Origin: Stenocarpella maydis
Lineage: Eukaryota; Ascomycota; Sordariomycetes; Diaporthales; Diaporthaceae
Assembly: GCA_002270565.1 (NCBI GenBank)
Contig: NQMI01000036.1
Coordinates: forward strand, 62,001-126,000
Direction: 5' to 3'
DNA: 64,000 nt
The translations under genes and the position numbers were made by a program. This document shows, one piece after another, positions 33,677-45,544 of the stretch. The first letter of the stretch is position 1; every line of letters begins with the position of its first letter. Under the pieces are notes generated by a model. That model was not told the origin of the DNA. It ran no database searches and was given only the letters and a program-made list of their open reading frames with translations.

Positions 33677-35706
33677 ATGTCAGGCAGCCGCGTGCCAAAC
33701 GGCATGAAGCCTGCCAGTTCCACCACCGGTTTCTTTCAGGACGGCCCCGAGCTGAGGAATCAATTCTACGATGACACCAGTTTCCAGAGATCATTGAGGT
33801 GTAAGCCGTGCAGATGTCACCACCAAGCCCGTTCTCCCTTGCTAGACTGTTACTAAAGTGATCCGCAGTCTTCCTCCCACGTCATGTGGCCAGCCAGGTC
33901 TCGGGCGAGGTCGCTCAGCTAGGCGAGGACGTCCTCTCCGATCAGGTCTTTGCCTGGGTCGCTGATGCCGAGAAGAACACTCCCTATCTAGCGGGCAACG
34001 GCCGAGACATGTTCGGTCAGCCGACGTCCAAGCTGGTCGTCGGCGAGGGCTGGCGCAACCTGCAGGCGTTTGGTATTGAGAAAGGGATCGTTGCCACCGG
34101 GTATGACAGGTCGCTTGGCGCGTCGGCCCGCGTGGTGCAGTTCCTGAGGCTTCACATGTGGGAGGGGTCCGCTGCCAACGTCCCTTGCCCGTCCGCAATG
34201 CAGGACGGCGCGGCGCGTCTGCTCCAGCTCCAGCTCGCTGGCCGGGACCTCGACCCGGAGCAACGCCGCGTACTCGGAAAGGCGCTGGAGCGTCTGTTAT
34301 CCCGGGATCCCAGCCAAGCATGGACTAGTGGGCAATGGATGACCGAGCGGATTGGCGGCAGTGATGTTTCGCACACGGAGACTGTCGCCGAGTACCAGCC
34401 CTCCGCAGAGCTAGGTCTAGCCGATGCCCACGATAAAACCCCCCTGGGCCCGTGGTCCATTTCTGGATTCAAATGGTTCTCGAGCGCAACTGACTCAAAT
34501 ATGACAGTCCTGCTGGCACGCACGCAGAACGGAGTCAGCGCCTTCTTCGCCCCAATGAGACGGCACGACTCCTCAGCGACCACACTGGCCGGCCACCCTA
34601 TGGGGGCTTCTGGTACCGAGCTGAACGGGGTGCGGATCCAACGGTTGAAGAGCAAGTTTGGGACCCTGTCCCTGCCCACGGCGGAGCTTGAGCTGAGGGA
34701 TTTGCGGGGCTGGCTGTTGGGGCGGGAAGGCCAAGGGATAAAGGAGATTACAACGATCCTTACACTCACGCGTATCCACTCGTCTGTCGCCGCTGTGGGA
34801 TATGTCGGCCGTGCCCTCGGTGTGGCCAGGGCGTATGCCAGAGTGAGGCAGATCGGCGCCGGGGGTGGCCAGAGGGTTCTGCTGACACACAGCCCACTGC
34901 ACATGCAGACGCTGGCCGAGATCACGAGCAGATACCATGGTATTATGTTGCTAACTTTCTTCACGTCGTATATCCTCGGCCTGCAGGAAAACCCAGGTCT
35001 GGGGAGGTCAGGGCTGTCCCCGCCCCTCGCAGGCATCACGCCGAACCGGGAAGACGTAGCACCACTCCTGCGTGTCCTGACGCCACTCTGCAAGGCCTAC
35101 GTCTGCAAGAATGCAATCCACCTCGTCTATGAGTGCATGGAGGCGTTGGGCGGAGTCGGATATCTCGATAACCATGAAGCTCAGCACCTCAACATTGCAC
35201 GGCTGTATCGCGACTGCTGCGTGCTGTCCATCTGGGAGGGTACCACTGATGTCCTTGCAACAGACTTTATACGGGCCCTCAAGCATCCCAAAGGAGGGAA
35301 GGAGTCGATCAATGCCCTGGACGTGTTATTCGGCAAGGCATCAATCACCCGGTCTGAGCCGGTGGAGGGCAAGGCAACATGCTCATCTACGACAGCGTGG
35401 TGGGAAGCATTGAAGGACACCCTCGTCTGTAATACACAGGCAGATCTCATCGGGAACGCACGCCATATCCTATGGGCTGTAGCTGAGGGTCTTGTCAGGG
35501 TTCTGCTCCACGCGGAGAGCGATGGCAGCCAGGCTTCGTTGGATATGCTCTCCTGCTGGAGGCCGGTCTGGGGTGGTGAGGGCCCCGGAGGAGCCGTATC
35601 TGCGCACTTGGGTAAAAGCCAGGGCAGTAGCGAGGATAAGCTGGTTCGAAACCTCGCCGTTGTGTATGGACGGCCGGGCTCAGGCGCATCTTTGTCCAAG
35701 CTGTAA
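33677..35706 (+). CDS. Peroxisomal acyl-CoA dehydrogenase, AidB/ACAD11-like
   Basis: Exons 33677-33800 and 33869-35706 (653 aa) with a 68-bp intron at 33801-33868 in phase 1. Motifs: GQWMTERIGGSDVSHTETVA (flavin/substrate loop as in AidB-type enzymes), SGFKWFSSATDSNMTVLLAR, GYVGRALGVARAYARVRQ, and the C-terminal ECMEALGGVGYLDNHE followed by DCCVLSIWEGTTDVLATD, which is the catalytic and FAD-end region of the family. The protein ends GASLSKL, a canonical PTS1, so peroxisomal import is predicted. The enzyme should oxidise an acyl-CoA to its 2-enoyl form. AidB-like members act on branched or unusual acyl groups, so the substrate is uncertain. It is unusual in pairing AidB-type sequence with SKL. 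Start ATG 33677 has ACC context. Confidence 0.87.
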
Positions 35707-38575
35707 CGCTATGCGAGCATCGAAGAGACGCCAGCCTCCAGGGCTGTCTAATCATTGCCAAGTAATTTTGCCCTGTTAACTTCTGCAGCTGCCATTGTAT
35801 TTATATCTTACTTAGTATGAGTGGTCCCATTGTGTTGTCTTTTCTCTATGCCTTTCCTAACTCTCCACGGTTTTTTACTGGCAGTGCCCCTGCCTTCATA
35901 TAATCCGGATGGTTCGTAAAAATGTGTTATTATCTGCAGATGCGAAACTCAAATATTATTTTCTTTATATTAAGGGAATTAATTAGTACAGTTATAGATA
36001 ATATCGAGACCTTTTAATACTTAGAATATGTTTAAAATAATTTTAATAATATTCTTTTAATTATTTCTTAATATGAAGACCTACTTTTTCCTTAAATTTG
36101 TTTTTAGTTAAACTACGTTAGCTTTAGTTTAATATGTGAAAAAATTAATTAGTTTAGTTAATTTTTCGGTTTTATTAGTCGGTTTCAGTTTGGTCTATTA
36201 ACTAAACTAACTGAACTAATTTCAACCTTGAATTAAACAGCAGCATGGTTGTCTCAGTGGTCCCTTTTACTGCGGTGTATCATGGACCCTATCCGTTGAG
36301 TGAAATCGGAAGAGCTGGTTCGGTTTAATTCGCATGTCCAAGTCCAATGTTTGCAAGCTTCGTCAGCTGGAGTCGTGAACCGGGCCAGCTAACAATGTCT
36401 CTGTGACTGTGGATCCCCAAGGTCAGAACCGTTTTAGTACTCCTGTCACATTTGTGCGCGGATCGTGAGATTAACTTTGGAGCTACTATGGCGAAAACCA
36501 AGAAGAAGATCATTAAGAGCATGTGATTCGGCCGTAAATGTTATTGAGAATGGTCATCAGCGTGTCTGTAACGTGCAAGACACTAGATGAGATCTCCCTC
36601 TGAGTTGTGGTATTAGGTGCTTGGCAGCGGGAGTTTCCTCTTCCCTTGTGGTCCGGGCCTGTCGACTTGGCCACCAGAGTAGTATATGATCCGGCGGGGC
36701 ATATTGCTCCAACAGGGAGGTCTCGGAGTCACCATTGGGGATCCTGTCTCCCCTTCGGCTTTTCCAAGATGCTGATTTGGTCTCCGTGTTGGTATGCATG
36801 TGTTCCAAGGGGTCGTCATCACGAGCAAACGAATGCTCGTAATGTAATGTTGATGGCCGATAGCCCAATGTTGCGTTGAGGGAAGGACTGTAAATTAGCA
36901 TGTGTGATAATGCATATATGGTGAGAGACGGCTGAAACTACACAAGTCCCAAGCAGTTTGATAATGGTCTTGCAGGGCCTCCAAGGGAATATCTAGTTAG
37001 TGTACTATGTAGATATATATACATGGTGTACCATACTTATTAGTACAGTCGTGCATGCCTGACTCGTGCAGTCTGGCAGTTCAGTTCTGGCCAGCTGACC
37101 CGAACCCTCAGCCGGGACCCAGGTGTTCCGGATGGCATCTCCTGTTTGGGCACTCGGGGCTCAGCACAGCTCTCTCTCCTTACTAGACCTGCAATAAAGC
37201 TGTGTGGTCCTCCATGTGGACTATTTGTTATGGGCTGTTGGCCGACGGCGGTTCGGATGTGGAAGAGTGTGGCATCCCGGGCCTCCTGACCTCTTGTCTT
37301 TTCTCCCGGGTACGCCGTATTTTTTTATTTTATTTTATTTTTTTTTTTTTGTTTTGTCTTTTCCTCTGCTTCTTGGAGGCGATCCGCCCCCCTGCTGGAT
37401 CTGAAACGGGCCCAAGGTCAGCGCTCGGCAAGCAGCAGCCGGGGATCCTTTCAGCTTTGGATCTGGGCTTGGCCCTTGGCTGCAGCCTTTCTGAGGCAGA
37501 GGGGATTCCGGGGCAGTGGAAGGCCACGAGGCTGTAGGGCCTCGTGTCCATGATGGGCTGATGCGATGCCACTTAAAACGAGGACGTCTTGCTTTGCCGT
37601 CTGGGAGATGGAAACCAGTTGACACGGTCGCATGTTGCAGTTGCAGGCACGATGTTGGCCGTGGGTGTGTGTGGGCCCCGAGAGACGGCTCTTGAAATCG
37701 ATGCGGAACTTGCGAGCAGAATGGACGAAGACTGGATGATACTATTTTAACTGCTGGCCGGCTCCGTGATGCCGCTCGCCAGCTCGCTCGCCCATGGCGC
37801 TCGGCTCTGCTGGGGAGGTGCTCGCAGCATCTCGGCGCAGTTAGGGGTGGGTGCGCCATCGTGAGACGTCAGGAGCATTGGCACGCCCCGGCCCATCCCC
37901 TGTTATGGCAGTACCCGGTCCTGCGTCCCTGGATCGGCGGTGATGGGCGCCGTTCACCACCCCACAGTCGTGTGAATCCTTAACGTCGAGCGCCTGGCAC
38001 AGCCGACTGTCGTTGGGCCCCGCCACCGCTCGGGTCTCGACTTTCGTCTTGTTGTTTCGTCTCTAATCCATGCCTGTCCCTCGCTGCCCGCTTCCCATCC
38101 TCAACGTCCTTGTCCTTTTCGCCCGAACAGCTAGCTGGTTTGTTGTTCCCTTCTGGATTCTTAATTTTGATTCTCTACTTGCGTGGCGGCTGTGTTCAAC
38201 GCGCCCCCCATCGACGCCATTTGTTCTTGACCCTGGAGGCCGCATATTCTTTCTTTTCTTTTCTTCCTGCAGGGGCTCCTGTCGAAGCGCGTGAACCCTT
38301 ACTGAGGCAGCCACCCGCCCTGAGTGAGACCGGACTGTAGAGGGGCACACGAACGCAGGCAGAAAGCGGTCGCATTCAGGTCTGGCGCCAGTCCGAAGGC
38401 CATCTTCTATTCTCTGGGAGCCTCTCACGACCTGGGCTCGGATCACGCATACATTGGCCTTATTCTATCGACGCCTGCCCCGCCGACCCCGGGACTCTCC
38501 AGCGCCTCAGGTTATACTGCTGCACCCATGCCGTTGCTGTGGAGGTAGCGTTCCTGTTGTTTTCCGGTGCCGTCC
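35707..38575. other. Intergenic with AT-rich island
   Basis: 2.9 kb without a supported gene. An AT-rich island runs about 35930-36230, with TTAGTTAA/TTAACTAA-type inverted words. A T-rich tract lies at 37319-37353. The right end (38060-38300), leading to the protease gene, is pyrimidine-rich, as in many fungal promoters. Confidence 0.45.
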
Positions 38576-40110
38576 ATGGCACCCTCCCTCACGGTAAAGC
38601 TGTTGCTTCTGGCAGGTGGCTTCTTCGACGGCGCCTGGGCCCAGTGTGCGGAGGATGAACCATGCGTGAATCTGCAGGTTGTCCACTCCACAAACACAAA
38701 CATATTCTCAAAACGAGCAGTCGAGGTCCAGCTAGCCAACCGCTCCGATGTCGCCTATTATGCGCAGCTCAACATAGGGTCGCCAGCCCAGCCCGTCTAC
38801 GTCCAGCTGGATACGGGGTCGTTTGAGCTATGGGTCAACCCGACCTGTTCGAACCTGGACGCGTCGGACCAGGAATTCTGCGACGCCGTGGGCTTCTACA
38901 ACGCGACAAGGTCGTCCACCGCTGTCAACCTGCGGACCACCAAGACACTGAACTACGGCATAGGCTCTGCCAACATCACTTATTTCAAGGATAGCATAGC
39001 ACTGCCCGGCGCCGCGAGTGCCATGACCGGAGTGCAGTTCGGAGTGGCGGATTCAAGCAGGTCACAGTTCTCGGGAATCCTGGGCATTGGGTATGGACTC
39101 GGCCTCACAACGAGGTACCCCAACTTCGTCGACCAGCTGGCAGACCAGAACCAGACCAAGGTCAAGGCGTACAGCGTCGCGCTGGGTAGCAAGGATGAGG
39201 GCGAGGGCGTCATCGTGTTTGGCGGTGTCGACACCTCAAAGTTTGCTGGCCGTCTGGTCACCCTGCCCATCATCCCGGCGGCGGACAGCCCGGACGGCGT
39301 GCCGCGTTTCTGGATATCCATGAACAACATGTCCATCACACCGCCGAGTGGCAACCGGAAAATGTACCCAAACAGCTCCATGGACGTTTTCCTCGACACC
39401 GGGTCGACCCTCACCCTCCTGCCGCAGGCCATCTGTGATCAGCTCGGCACCGACTTCGGCTCCCCGGGTCTGGATGAGAGCGGTTTCTACCCCGTGGACT
39501 GCTCCCTGGCCGACCTCCCCGGGACCATCAACTTCGACTTCGACGGCGTTGAGATCAAGGTGCCGTATAACGAGTTTATCCGTCAGTCCAGCAATTCATT
39601 CGGGCAGGAGAGCTGTGTGCTTGGTATCACACCCAGCGAGTCCTTCACCCTGCTCGGCGATACCTTCATGAGGTCCGCCTACGGTACGTCTACCTGCCTA
39701 AGTAAATAAGCATGACACATCCCACAGCCCAAACTAACCCCCCCTCCCCCCTCACAGCCGTCTTTGACCTCGAGACCAACGCCATCCACATGCAGCAGTA
39801 TGCAAACTGCGGATCCACGCCCGCCGCCCTCGCCAGCGCGGCAGACCTCACGGCCCTCCAAGGCAAATGCGCCATCACGCGCACCATGGTCCCGGGTACG
39901 GGCTCAGCATCAGAACCATCCCAGACAAGCCCCGGCAGCCCTGCCGTCAGCACAGGCTCGTCCTCGTCAAGCACACAGCCGGCATCGCCGGCGCCCCCCC
40001 CGGCAGCCTCCGGGGGCACTACCGGGTCAACCACTTCGGCGGCAGACTTGAGGCGCTGCTCACCGGCGGCGCTTGCCGTGGCCATGGTGGTGCTCTTGGC
40101 CCTGATCTAA
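38576..40110 (+). CDS. Secreted, probably GPI-anchored aspartic protease (A1 family)
   Basis: Exons 38576-39683 and 39758-40110 (486 aa) with a 74-bp phase-1 intron at 39684-39757. An N-terminal signal peptide (VKLLLLAGGFFDGAWA) is followed by a short propeptide ending FSKR47, a Kex2-type site. Both catalytic motifs are present: QLDTGSFELWV (Asp79) and FLDTGSTLTLL, plus a pepsin-like LLGDTFMRSAYAVFDLE across the splice site. A Ser/Pro/Gly-rich linker and a terminal hydrophobic stretch (PAALAVAMVVLLALI) suggest GPI anchoring, as in yapsin/OPSB-type proteases. It should cleave proteins at the cell surface or wall. Start ATG 38576 is chosen because the upstream in-frame codon is GTG. Confidence 0.88.
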
Positions 40111-40810
40111 TGACGTGGCGTTTCCGTGGGTGGCTGCTGTGCCTGTAGCTTCTGCGCTGCTGCTTTGATTTATGAGTGCATCAACGGACAATCTGTTTCT
40201 ACGTCGCTGGCGTGCATTTGCACTGGGTGTTAACGCATTATAATGGCGGGGCGAATCTGGATACCACTTTTGCGAGTCGTTCTTGCATGGCTATATGGAG
40301 TTTGCATAGAGATATAGCATTAAACGTAAATACTATTTGAATCTCGAGGAATTTGGATTGTACTACACATGCTGTGCCAATCTCGTTTGTCACGGTACCA
40401 GCATTCTTCGCACCTCTTCTTTCATTGCCCATGTTCAAGTTCCCATGCGTGGCGGTAGTTGGGTATGCCTATTGTTCTTGATGTTTCTTTCTTGAGCTGG
40501 TTGTCTGAGGGCAAGACAAGGAGTGAAGCCATTGTCAAGTTTCTTTGGTCCATCCCAGGAACGTAATATCATTTGTGAGCCCTTTCAGCTGCCCAGGTGC
40601 TGTATTTGCTCTTAAATGCGGCGTATCAGTCGGGCCTCTGACCTTGACTTTGGATCAATTCCACAGTAGCATTATATCTACCTTATATTGCACTGCAACT
40701 CCTCGAATTATCCACCAACCACCTTGTACCTGACAGTTCATACAACGCAGCACTTGAACCAGCCTTTTTCTTTTTTTGGTGTGTGCATTTGTTGTTTTTG
40801 TTTTGGAAAG
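40111..40810. other. Intergenic spacer
   Basis: 700 bp holding the protease 3' UTR and the promoter of the next gene. A T-rich tract precedes ATG 40811. No other feature seen. Confidence 0.5.
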
Positions 40811-41344
40811 ATGACAACCCAGACGCGCATCCAGTTGAATCTGCAACGAGACAGCGGCAGCATATTCTACCAAGATATGGATGACTATGTTTCATTCCAT
40901 ATCGAGGCCTGCAGGGCAATGTCTACAAGCTCGTCTGCCGCCGGAGGGACACTGTCCGACAAAGCGTATGCGACCAACGCCACTGCCTCATCAGACCGAG
41001 ATGCAGAATTGGCCGCAACAACCGACCTCATCAAGTCCTTCCTGCGACAGCACCTCCTCAAGAATGGCGAAAGGTCCCAGTCCATCATCCCGTTGATGAA
41101 GCGGGACGGGGTGGAGGCACTCCTGATAGCCACAGTAGCCCTGCACCTGCGCAAGGATAGCCATGTCCACCGTGGTGAGGCTGGTGATGAGGTTTGCGAT
41201 GATGGTGCGGCCATAAGGTCACTTCATAAGACACTTGGGTCTCTTGTCTCCACGTTGAAGCAGAGGGAAGGCGTGCTGAAATACCTCGAGGAGAACCCTA
41301 TCATCATATGTGAGGACCAGAGTGATGCGGAGGATGTGCAGTGA
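40811..41344 (+). CDS. Hypothetical protein, 177 aa
   Basis: Single-exon frame from ATG 40811 (AAAGATG context). It contains a mixed N-terminus (IQLNLQRDSGSIFYQDMDDY), a Ser/Ala-rich segment, then a helical, amphipathic half (DLIKSFLRQHLLKNGERSQ, GVEALLIATVALHLRKD) and an acidic end. No signal peptide or membrane segment is evident, so it is probably intracellular. I do not recognise a family. The length, codon pattern and flanking UTR-like DNA make it a plausible gene. Confidence 0.5.
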   Translation: MTTQTRIQLNLQRDSGSIFYQDMDDYVSFHIEACRAMSTSSSAAGGTLSDKAYATNATASSDRDAELAATTDLIKSFLRQHLLKNGERSQSIIPLMKRDGVEALLIATVALHLRKDSHVHRGEAGDEVCDDGAAIRSLHKTLGSLVSTLKQREGVLKYLEENPIIICEDQSDAEDVQ

Positions 41345-42874
41345 GGCCTGGGTGGAGCCACAGATTGTGAACTTGGTATTTGTAGCGTTAAGAAAGAATT
41401 AGTAAAGATACGTATTCAAGACCGGCCACATAATTAACTATGAAATAATAGCTCGTTGTATTTTCTTCACTGGCCCCCCTCCCCCGCCCAAACAACTTAG
41501 TAGCTTGTGATAAGTATCGCGTTTACTCCCCTCCCGTGGTCGTACTTGCATTGGTGACTTTTTACCAAGACAACCTTGGAAGCCAACCAATGTTTAATTA
41601 CCAGACAAGGCGACATGGACGTATCGAGTAAACTTTTCCGCCCAAGCGCCGTCTGCTCGTTTGCAGTGTTCTGGTGTGATCTGTAGAGGAACATCCAAAC
41701 AGCCAAACCTTTGCCATAATTGCAGTGCGGGCGGTAGCAGAGACATTTGTGGCGAGTACTCATCAAGGCGACATAAAGTATACGCGAAGGTAAGGCTGAA
41801 CCTCACGAGTCCCAAAGGCTGAATCATAGCAGCTTTACCACCGACTCCGATGACTTCGACGCGCTTGGATTCCGAAAGGACTGTGGTTTCGGCTCGGTTG
41901 TGCGCCTGCGACCTCTCCACGGCACTGGGAACCACCCCGAGCTTCCTTGCACCCGCTCATACCCTTCCAGGCTGCCTCGGAATGAGAATGAACTGCGATG
42001 GAATATCATGTCGATTTTAAATCTTTGTCCCTCCTTGAAATGGGCACACGCGTTAGCCGCAGTGGCTGTGTTGGTGGACGCTACCCAGGTAGGAAGTAAA
42101 TCGGAGAGAAAACAACGTAACAGCGAGAAAAACTTCCTGTTGGTTTCGAATATCGATTTGATGCAATCAAAAATTCATGAAAGAGAAATTTCGGGGAAAT
42201 TCGCCTGCTAGCCTGGTAAATATATGTTTATCCTTTTTACCCTCAGTCGCGCGGTCAGACAAAGGTTCAATTACAGGCCTCATGGTGCGCTCGCAAGTTG
42301 CAGACATTCTAAACAGCCCTATAGGTTTGGCTATGACCCAGAACTGAGTTCCTCAGCGTTTCGGTTGAGTTAGAGCACTGTTGATGGACCCGGGGTTGGT
42401 TGGGTCTGAGGACGGTCAGGAGGCCCATATGGCGGCCACATGAGTTTGACACTGAGGGACGGTTGGCCTAGCTACTCAACTGCACACACAGCTGACTGAC
42501 GCCACGGCCTACATCTCGGCCGCACCAAAGCAAGCAATGCAAAACGTCGGCGGGAGATCAAACTCGCTCATCGTTACGGCTGTTGGCTTCCAGCCAAGGA
42601 GCAAACCTCCCAGGGGCGACTCTAGGCACGAGATCAAGCCCAGATGTCCATGGACAGGAGTATATGAAGCTACCGCTGTTCCAGTCTTGGCACAACCGTA
42701 CATCTTGGCTCAGCTACTTCCATTCGCTTGATCATTCCTATCAGAGGAGGTGAGTGGTCTCCAAAACACACCTCGGCACTGTTTTCTATCATGACTAATC
42801 ATTTTTTCTAGCTGCGCTCTTTCATCTCTAACCTTTATATTCCATAGACTTGGGCGACTTCCTCTATAAGAAAT
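41345..42874. other. Intergenic, no gene seen
   Basis: 1.5 kb of DNA with short frames on both strands and no recognisable domain. The right end (42760-42874) is pyrimidine-rich with a TATA-like CTCTATAAG just before ATG 42875, consistent with a promoter. Confidence 0.45.
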
Positions 42875-43653
42875 ATGCATTGCACCAATATTGCACTATT
42901 TCTCCTCGCAGCGTCCAGCTCACTGGTAGCAGCTACGCCAGCTGGGCGAGCTGGCGTCGTAAAGAGACAGGCCAACCCGGCTGCCAATGACGGGGCAAAG
43001 GTAAAAATGCCCCCTCCCCCTCCCGATTCAAAGCCTTCTTTTTAGTGCTGATACGCAATGGACAGGGTGTTCTAGCCGCCCAGAATGCCGAGTTGGCGAA
43101 GCTTCTGGAGGATGCTGGCATAGGTTCGTTTACTCCTTGAAATCTCGCGTCCGTGGAAAGGAAGATCAAGGCTGATAGGCATTAAATTGAAGCTGGCGCA
43201 ATAACAACAGGTGCTAGGGCACAGTCAGTCCTCGCAGAGCTGAGGGCCTCGCTGGGAATCACGGTCAACACGGCGACAGCAACGGCCAGTGGTGCTCAAG
43301 CCACAGGCGCCGCCGCCGGAGAGGGACAAGGAAAAGGGAAAGCTGGAGCTGGCGCCGCCCAGGCCGGCGCTGCTGGTGCGTCTGGAGAGGCGCAGGCAAC
43401 CGGTGCCGCTGGGAACCAAGGGGCCGGGAGGGCGCAGGAAACTGGCGCCGCGGGCGCACAACAGACCGGCTCCGCGACGCCAGCTGGTAGTGGCAACGGC
43501 AACAGCAGCGGAGGTGCGAATGCTGCTGCGATCCAGGAGCAGCAGAATGCGGATGCGGTGGCCAAGCTGAGCGCCGCCAATGTGGCCGCGCAGGCGTCCC
43601 AGAGCGCGGCCATCGTTGCGGCTCAGCAGGGCTCGCCCGCTGGGTTGCAGTGA
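42875..43653 (+). CDS. Secreted Ala/Gly-rich protein (208 aa)
   Basis: Exons 42875-43000, 43066-43123 and 43211-43653 with introns 43001-43065 and 43124-43210; total length is divisible by three. Exon 1 encodes a signal peptide (NIALFLLAASSSLVAATPA) and a Kex2-type VVKR-Q site. Exons 2 and 3 give a helical stretch (AAQNAELAKLLEDAGIGARA, then SVLAELRASLGITV). A long low-complexity Ala/Gly/Gln/Thr region with repeated ATGAAG-type words follows. The end is Gln/Ala-rich and helical (AAIQEQQNADAVAKLSAANV onward). The donor GTTCGT of intron 2 is weak but keeps the frame. No enzyme family was recognised. A wall or surface structural protein, or an effector, is possible. Confidence 0.6.
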
Positions 43654-44344
43654 TTTGTCATGTGGTATTTGTGAGCGCGCGGCTGTAGTTATGAATTTAG
43701 TCTACTGGTAATTGTAATACCTAGCAGTTGTTCAGATTATCTTCGACTACCCAAGGGGCTGAGGATTTCGGCACATAGCAAGTCTGTGTGCTTCACCTGT
43801 CGCTGGCGGCAGCAGCTCAACACCAGCCCACACGTCAACTATTAGCGACGTATAGACTATGTCCTACCGACGTGAAATTAAATCCGATTTAAGACTGATC
43901 ATTTATTTCTGTGGCACTTTCACTGTAACGTTTTCCTGGTGCGTCAGGCCCAAGGCCCAAACTCCATGTAGCAATGGGATCAAAACTCGTCTTCTTTATT
44001 CCCCAAAGCGCGGCATCAAAATAGACACGAGTTCAGTGGCAATCCGTAAATACTTCCATGGCTGGGTTTAATAATACCAAAATAATTACTGCGACCGTTT
44101 GGTTCTTTCGTTTTTGTTTTGGTGTTCTGTCAGGGTAGGATTGACTGTGTCCGCTCACAAATTGGTATGGAGTCTTAGTGGCTGGGTTCTAGTATATTGC
44201 CTAACCGTTAAGTATGGTAGCACGTGTGCTATTCCAGTGCAGATAACTTGCTATTTACAAGAAGATTGGAGGCTCACGCCTTCTTCAAACATGATGCACG
44301 CTTGTCATGCTACTCGCAACTGGGGTTTTATGACGGCCTTCCGC
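43654..44344. other. Convergent intergenic spacer
   Basis: Holds 3' UTRs of the secreted-protein gene and the GH10 relic. No gene or repeat recognised. Confidence 0.45.
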
Positions 44345-45544
44345 CTACGCAGACGCCGTGGCATAGACGGTCTTGGTGCACACTTTTCCAGGCTTGGTGG
44401 GAACAGGAGCCTTAGCAGAGGTAGTAGGAGAGACCTGGGTGACGGCGGCAGCAGGGGCAGACGAGCTGGCGACGGCCGCAGCTGAGCTCGATGCGGAACA
44501 AGAGGTCGCGCCACCCGTGGCGGCCGCGGCCAGGGCTGACGAGACAGCGGTCCATGCCGGCTTCTTGGAGAGGTTCTCGTCGTACAGGCAGGCCTCGCCT
44601 GCGCCCTTGAAAGTGGACGGGACCCAGGAGAACCTGTCGTAGAAGTCCCAAACCGTGACTCCGACGCAGCTCTTGGCCTGCAGGCAGGCCTGGACAACAC
44701 TCGTGTAGTCGGCCGCCTGCTGCTGCATCGCAGCATCGTCCGCGGGAACCGCAGAGTGGCGGACGTCGAGCTCGGTGTAGGCGACCTCGACGCCCTTGGC
44801 AGTGAACTGCTCCAGCACGCCGGCGAGGTCCTTGGCGGAGGGGGTGCTGCCGACGATAAAATGACCCTGCATACCGACGCCGTCGATCTTTGCGCCCGCG
44901 TTCTGGATCAAGTCGACCACGCCGAGGGCGGCCGTCGCTTTGGCTCCGGAAAACTCAATCGAGTAGTCATTGTAGTAAAGTTTGGCACCAGGGTCGGCAG
45001 CGGCCGCAGCTTTGAATGTGATTGGGATGTAAGCCTTGCCGAGGGTCTTGTAGAAGACGTTGTCGCGGAATGACCCATCCCCGTTGTCGCTGATGGCCAC
45101 GTTCACGACGTCCCATGCGTAGCATTGGCCCTTGTAGTGTTTGACCTCACTGGCGATGTGGGCCTCAAGGGCGTCGATGAGGGTCTCATTCGTCCACGAG
45201 CCCGACGAGACCTAGGAAGGCAGCTGGTTGTACCAGACGAGGGTGTGGCATCGGAGAAGCTGAGAGTTCTTCTTCGCAAGGTCGGCCATCGCGTCACTCG
45301 CAGTGAATGAGAAGGCCCCTTCCTGAGGCTCTATGGCGTCCCACTTGGAACTGTTGCTCGGCGTAATTTATCCCAATTCCTTTGCATCATTGCGGATCGC
45401 AGTGTAGGGGCTGTCGTCAAGCTCGGGGTTGTCGGTGGCTGAGCCGAAGTACTGCAGTCCAGCTGCGACAGCGAGCTGGTGGAGCTGGGCGTTGGCACCT
45501 GTGGCGGCGACCAGCGCCAGGACTGTTTGAGAAGTGAAGTGCAT
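44345..45544 (-). pseudogene. GH10 endo-1,4-beta-xylanase, inactivated
   Basis: A single 400-codon frame without introns runs from ATG 45544 to the stop at 44345. A signal peptide (MHFTSQTVLALVAATGANA) leads into a GH10 barrel: [57 protein letters not shown] and TELDVR (the last Glu is the nucleophile). A Ser/Ala linker closes the C-terminus. Three lesions are visible. TAA at 45368-45370 replaces the Gln expected before ITPSN. TAG at 45212-45214 replaces the Trp expected after LPS. Val replaces the acid/base Glu after WDVVN (codon 45100-45098). Even with readthrough it could not act as a normal xylanase. GH10 enzymes cut xylan in plant cell walls. Confidence 0.85.

Noticed and set aside
34152..35093. 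313-codon minus frame opposite the acyl-CoA dehydrogenase
   Set aside because: Antisense shadow; the + strand carries the family motifs.
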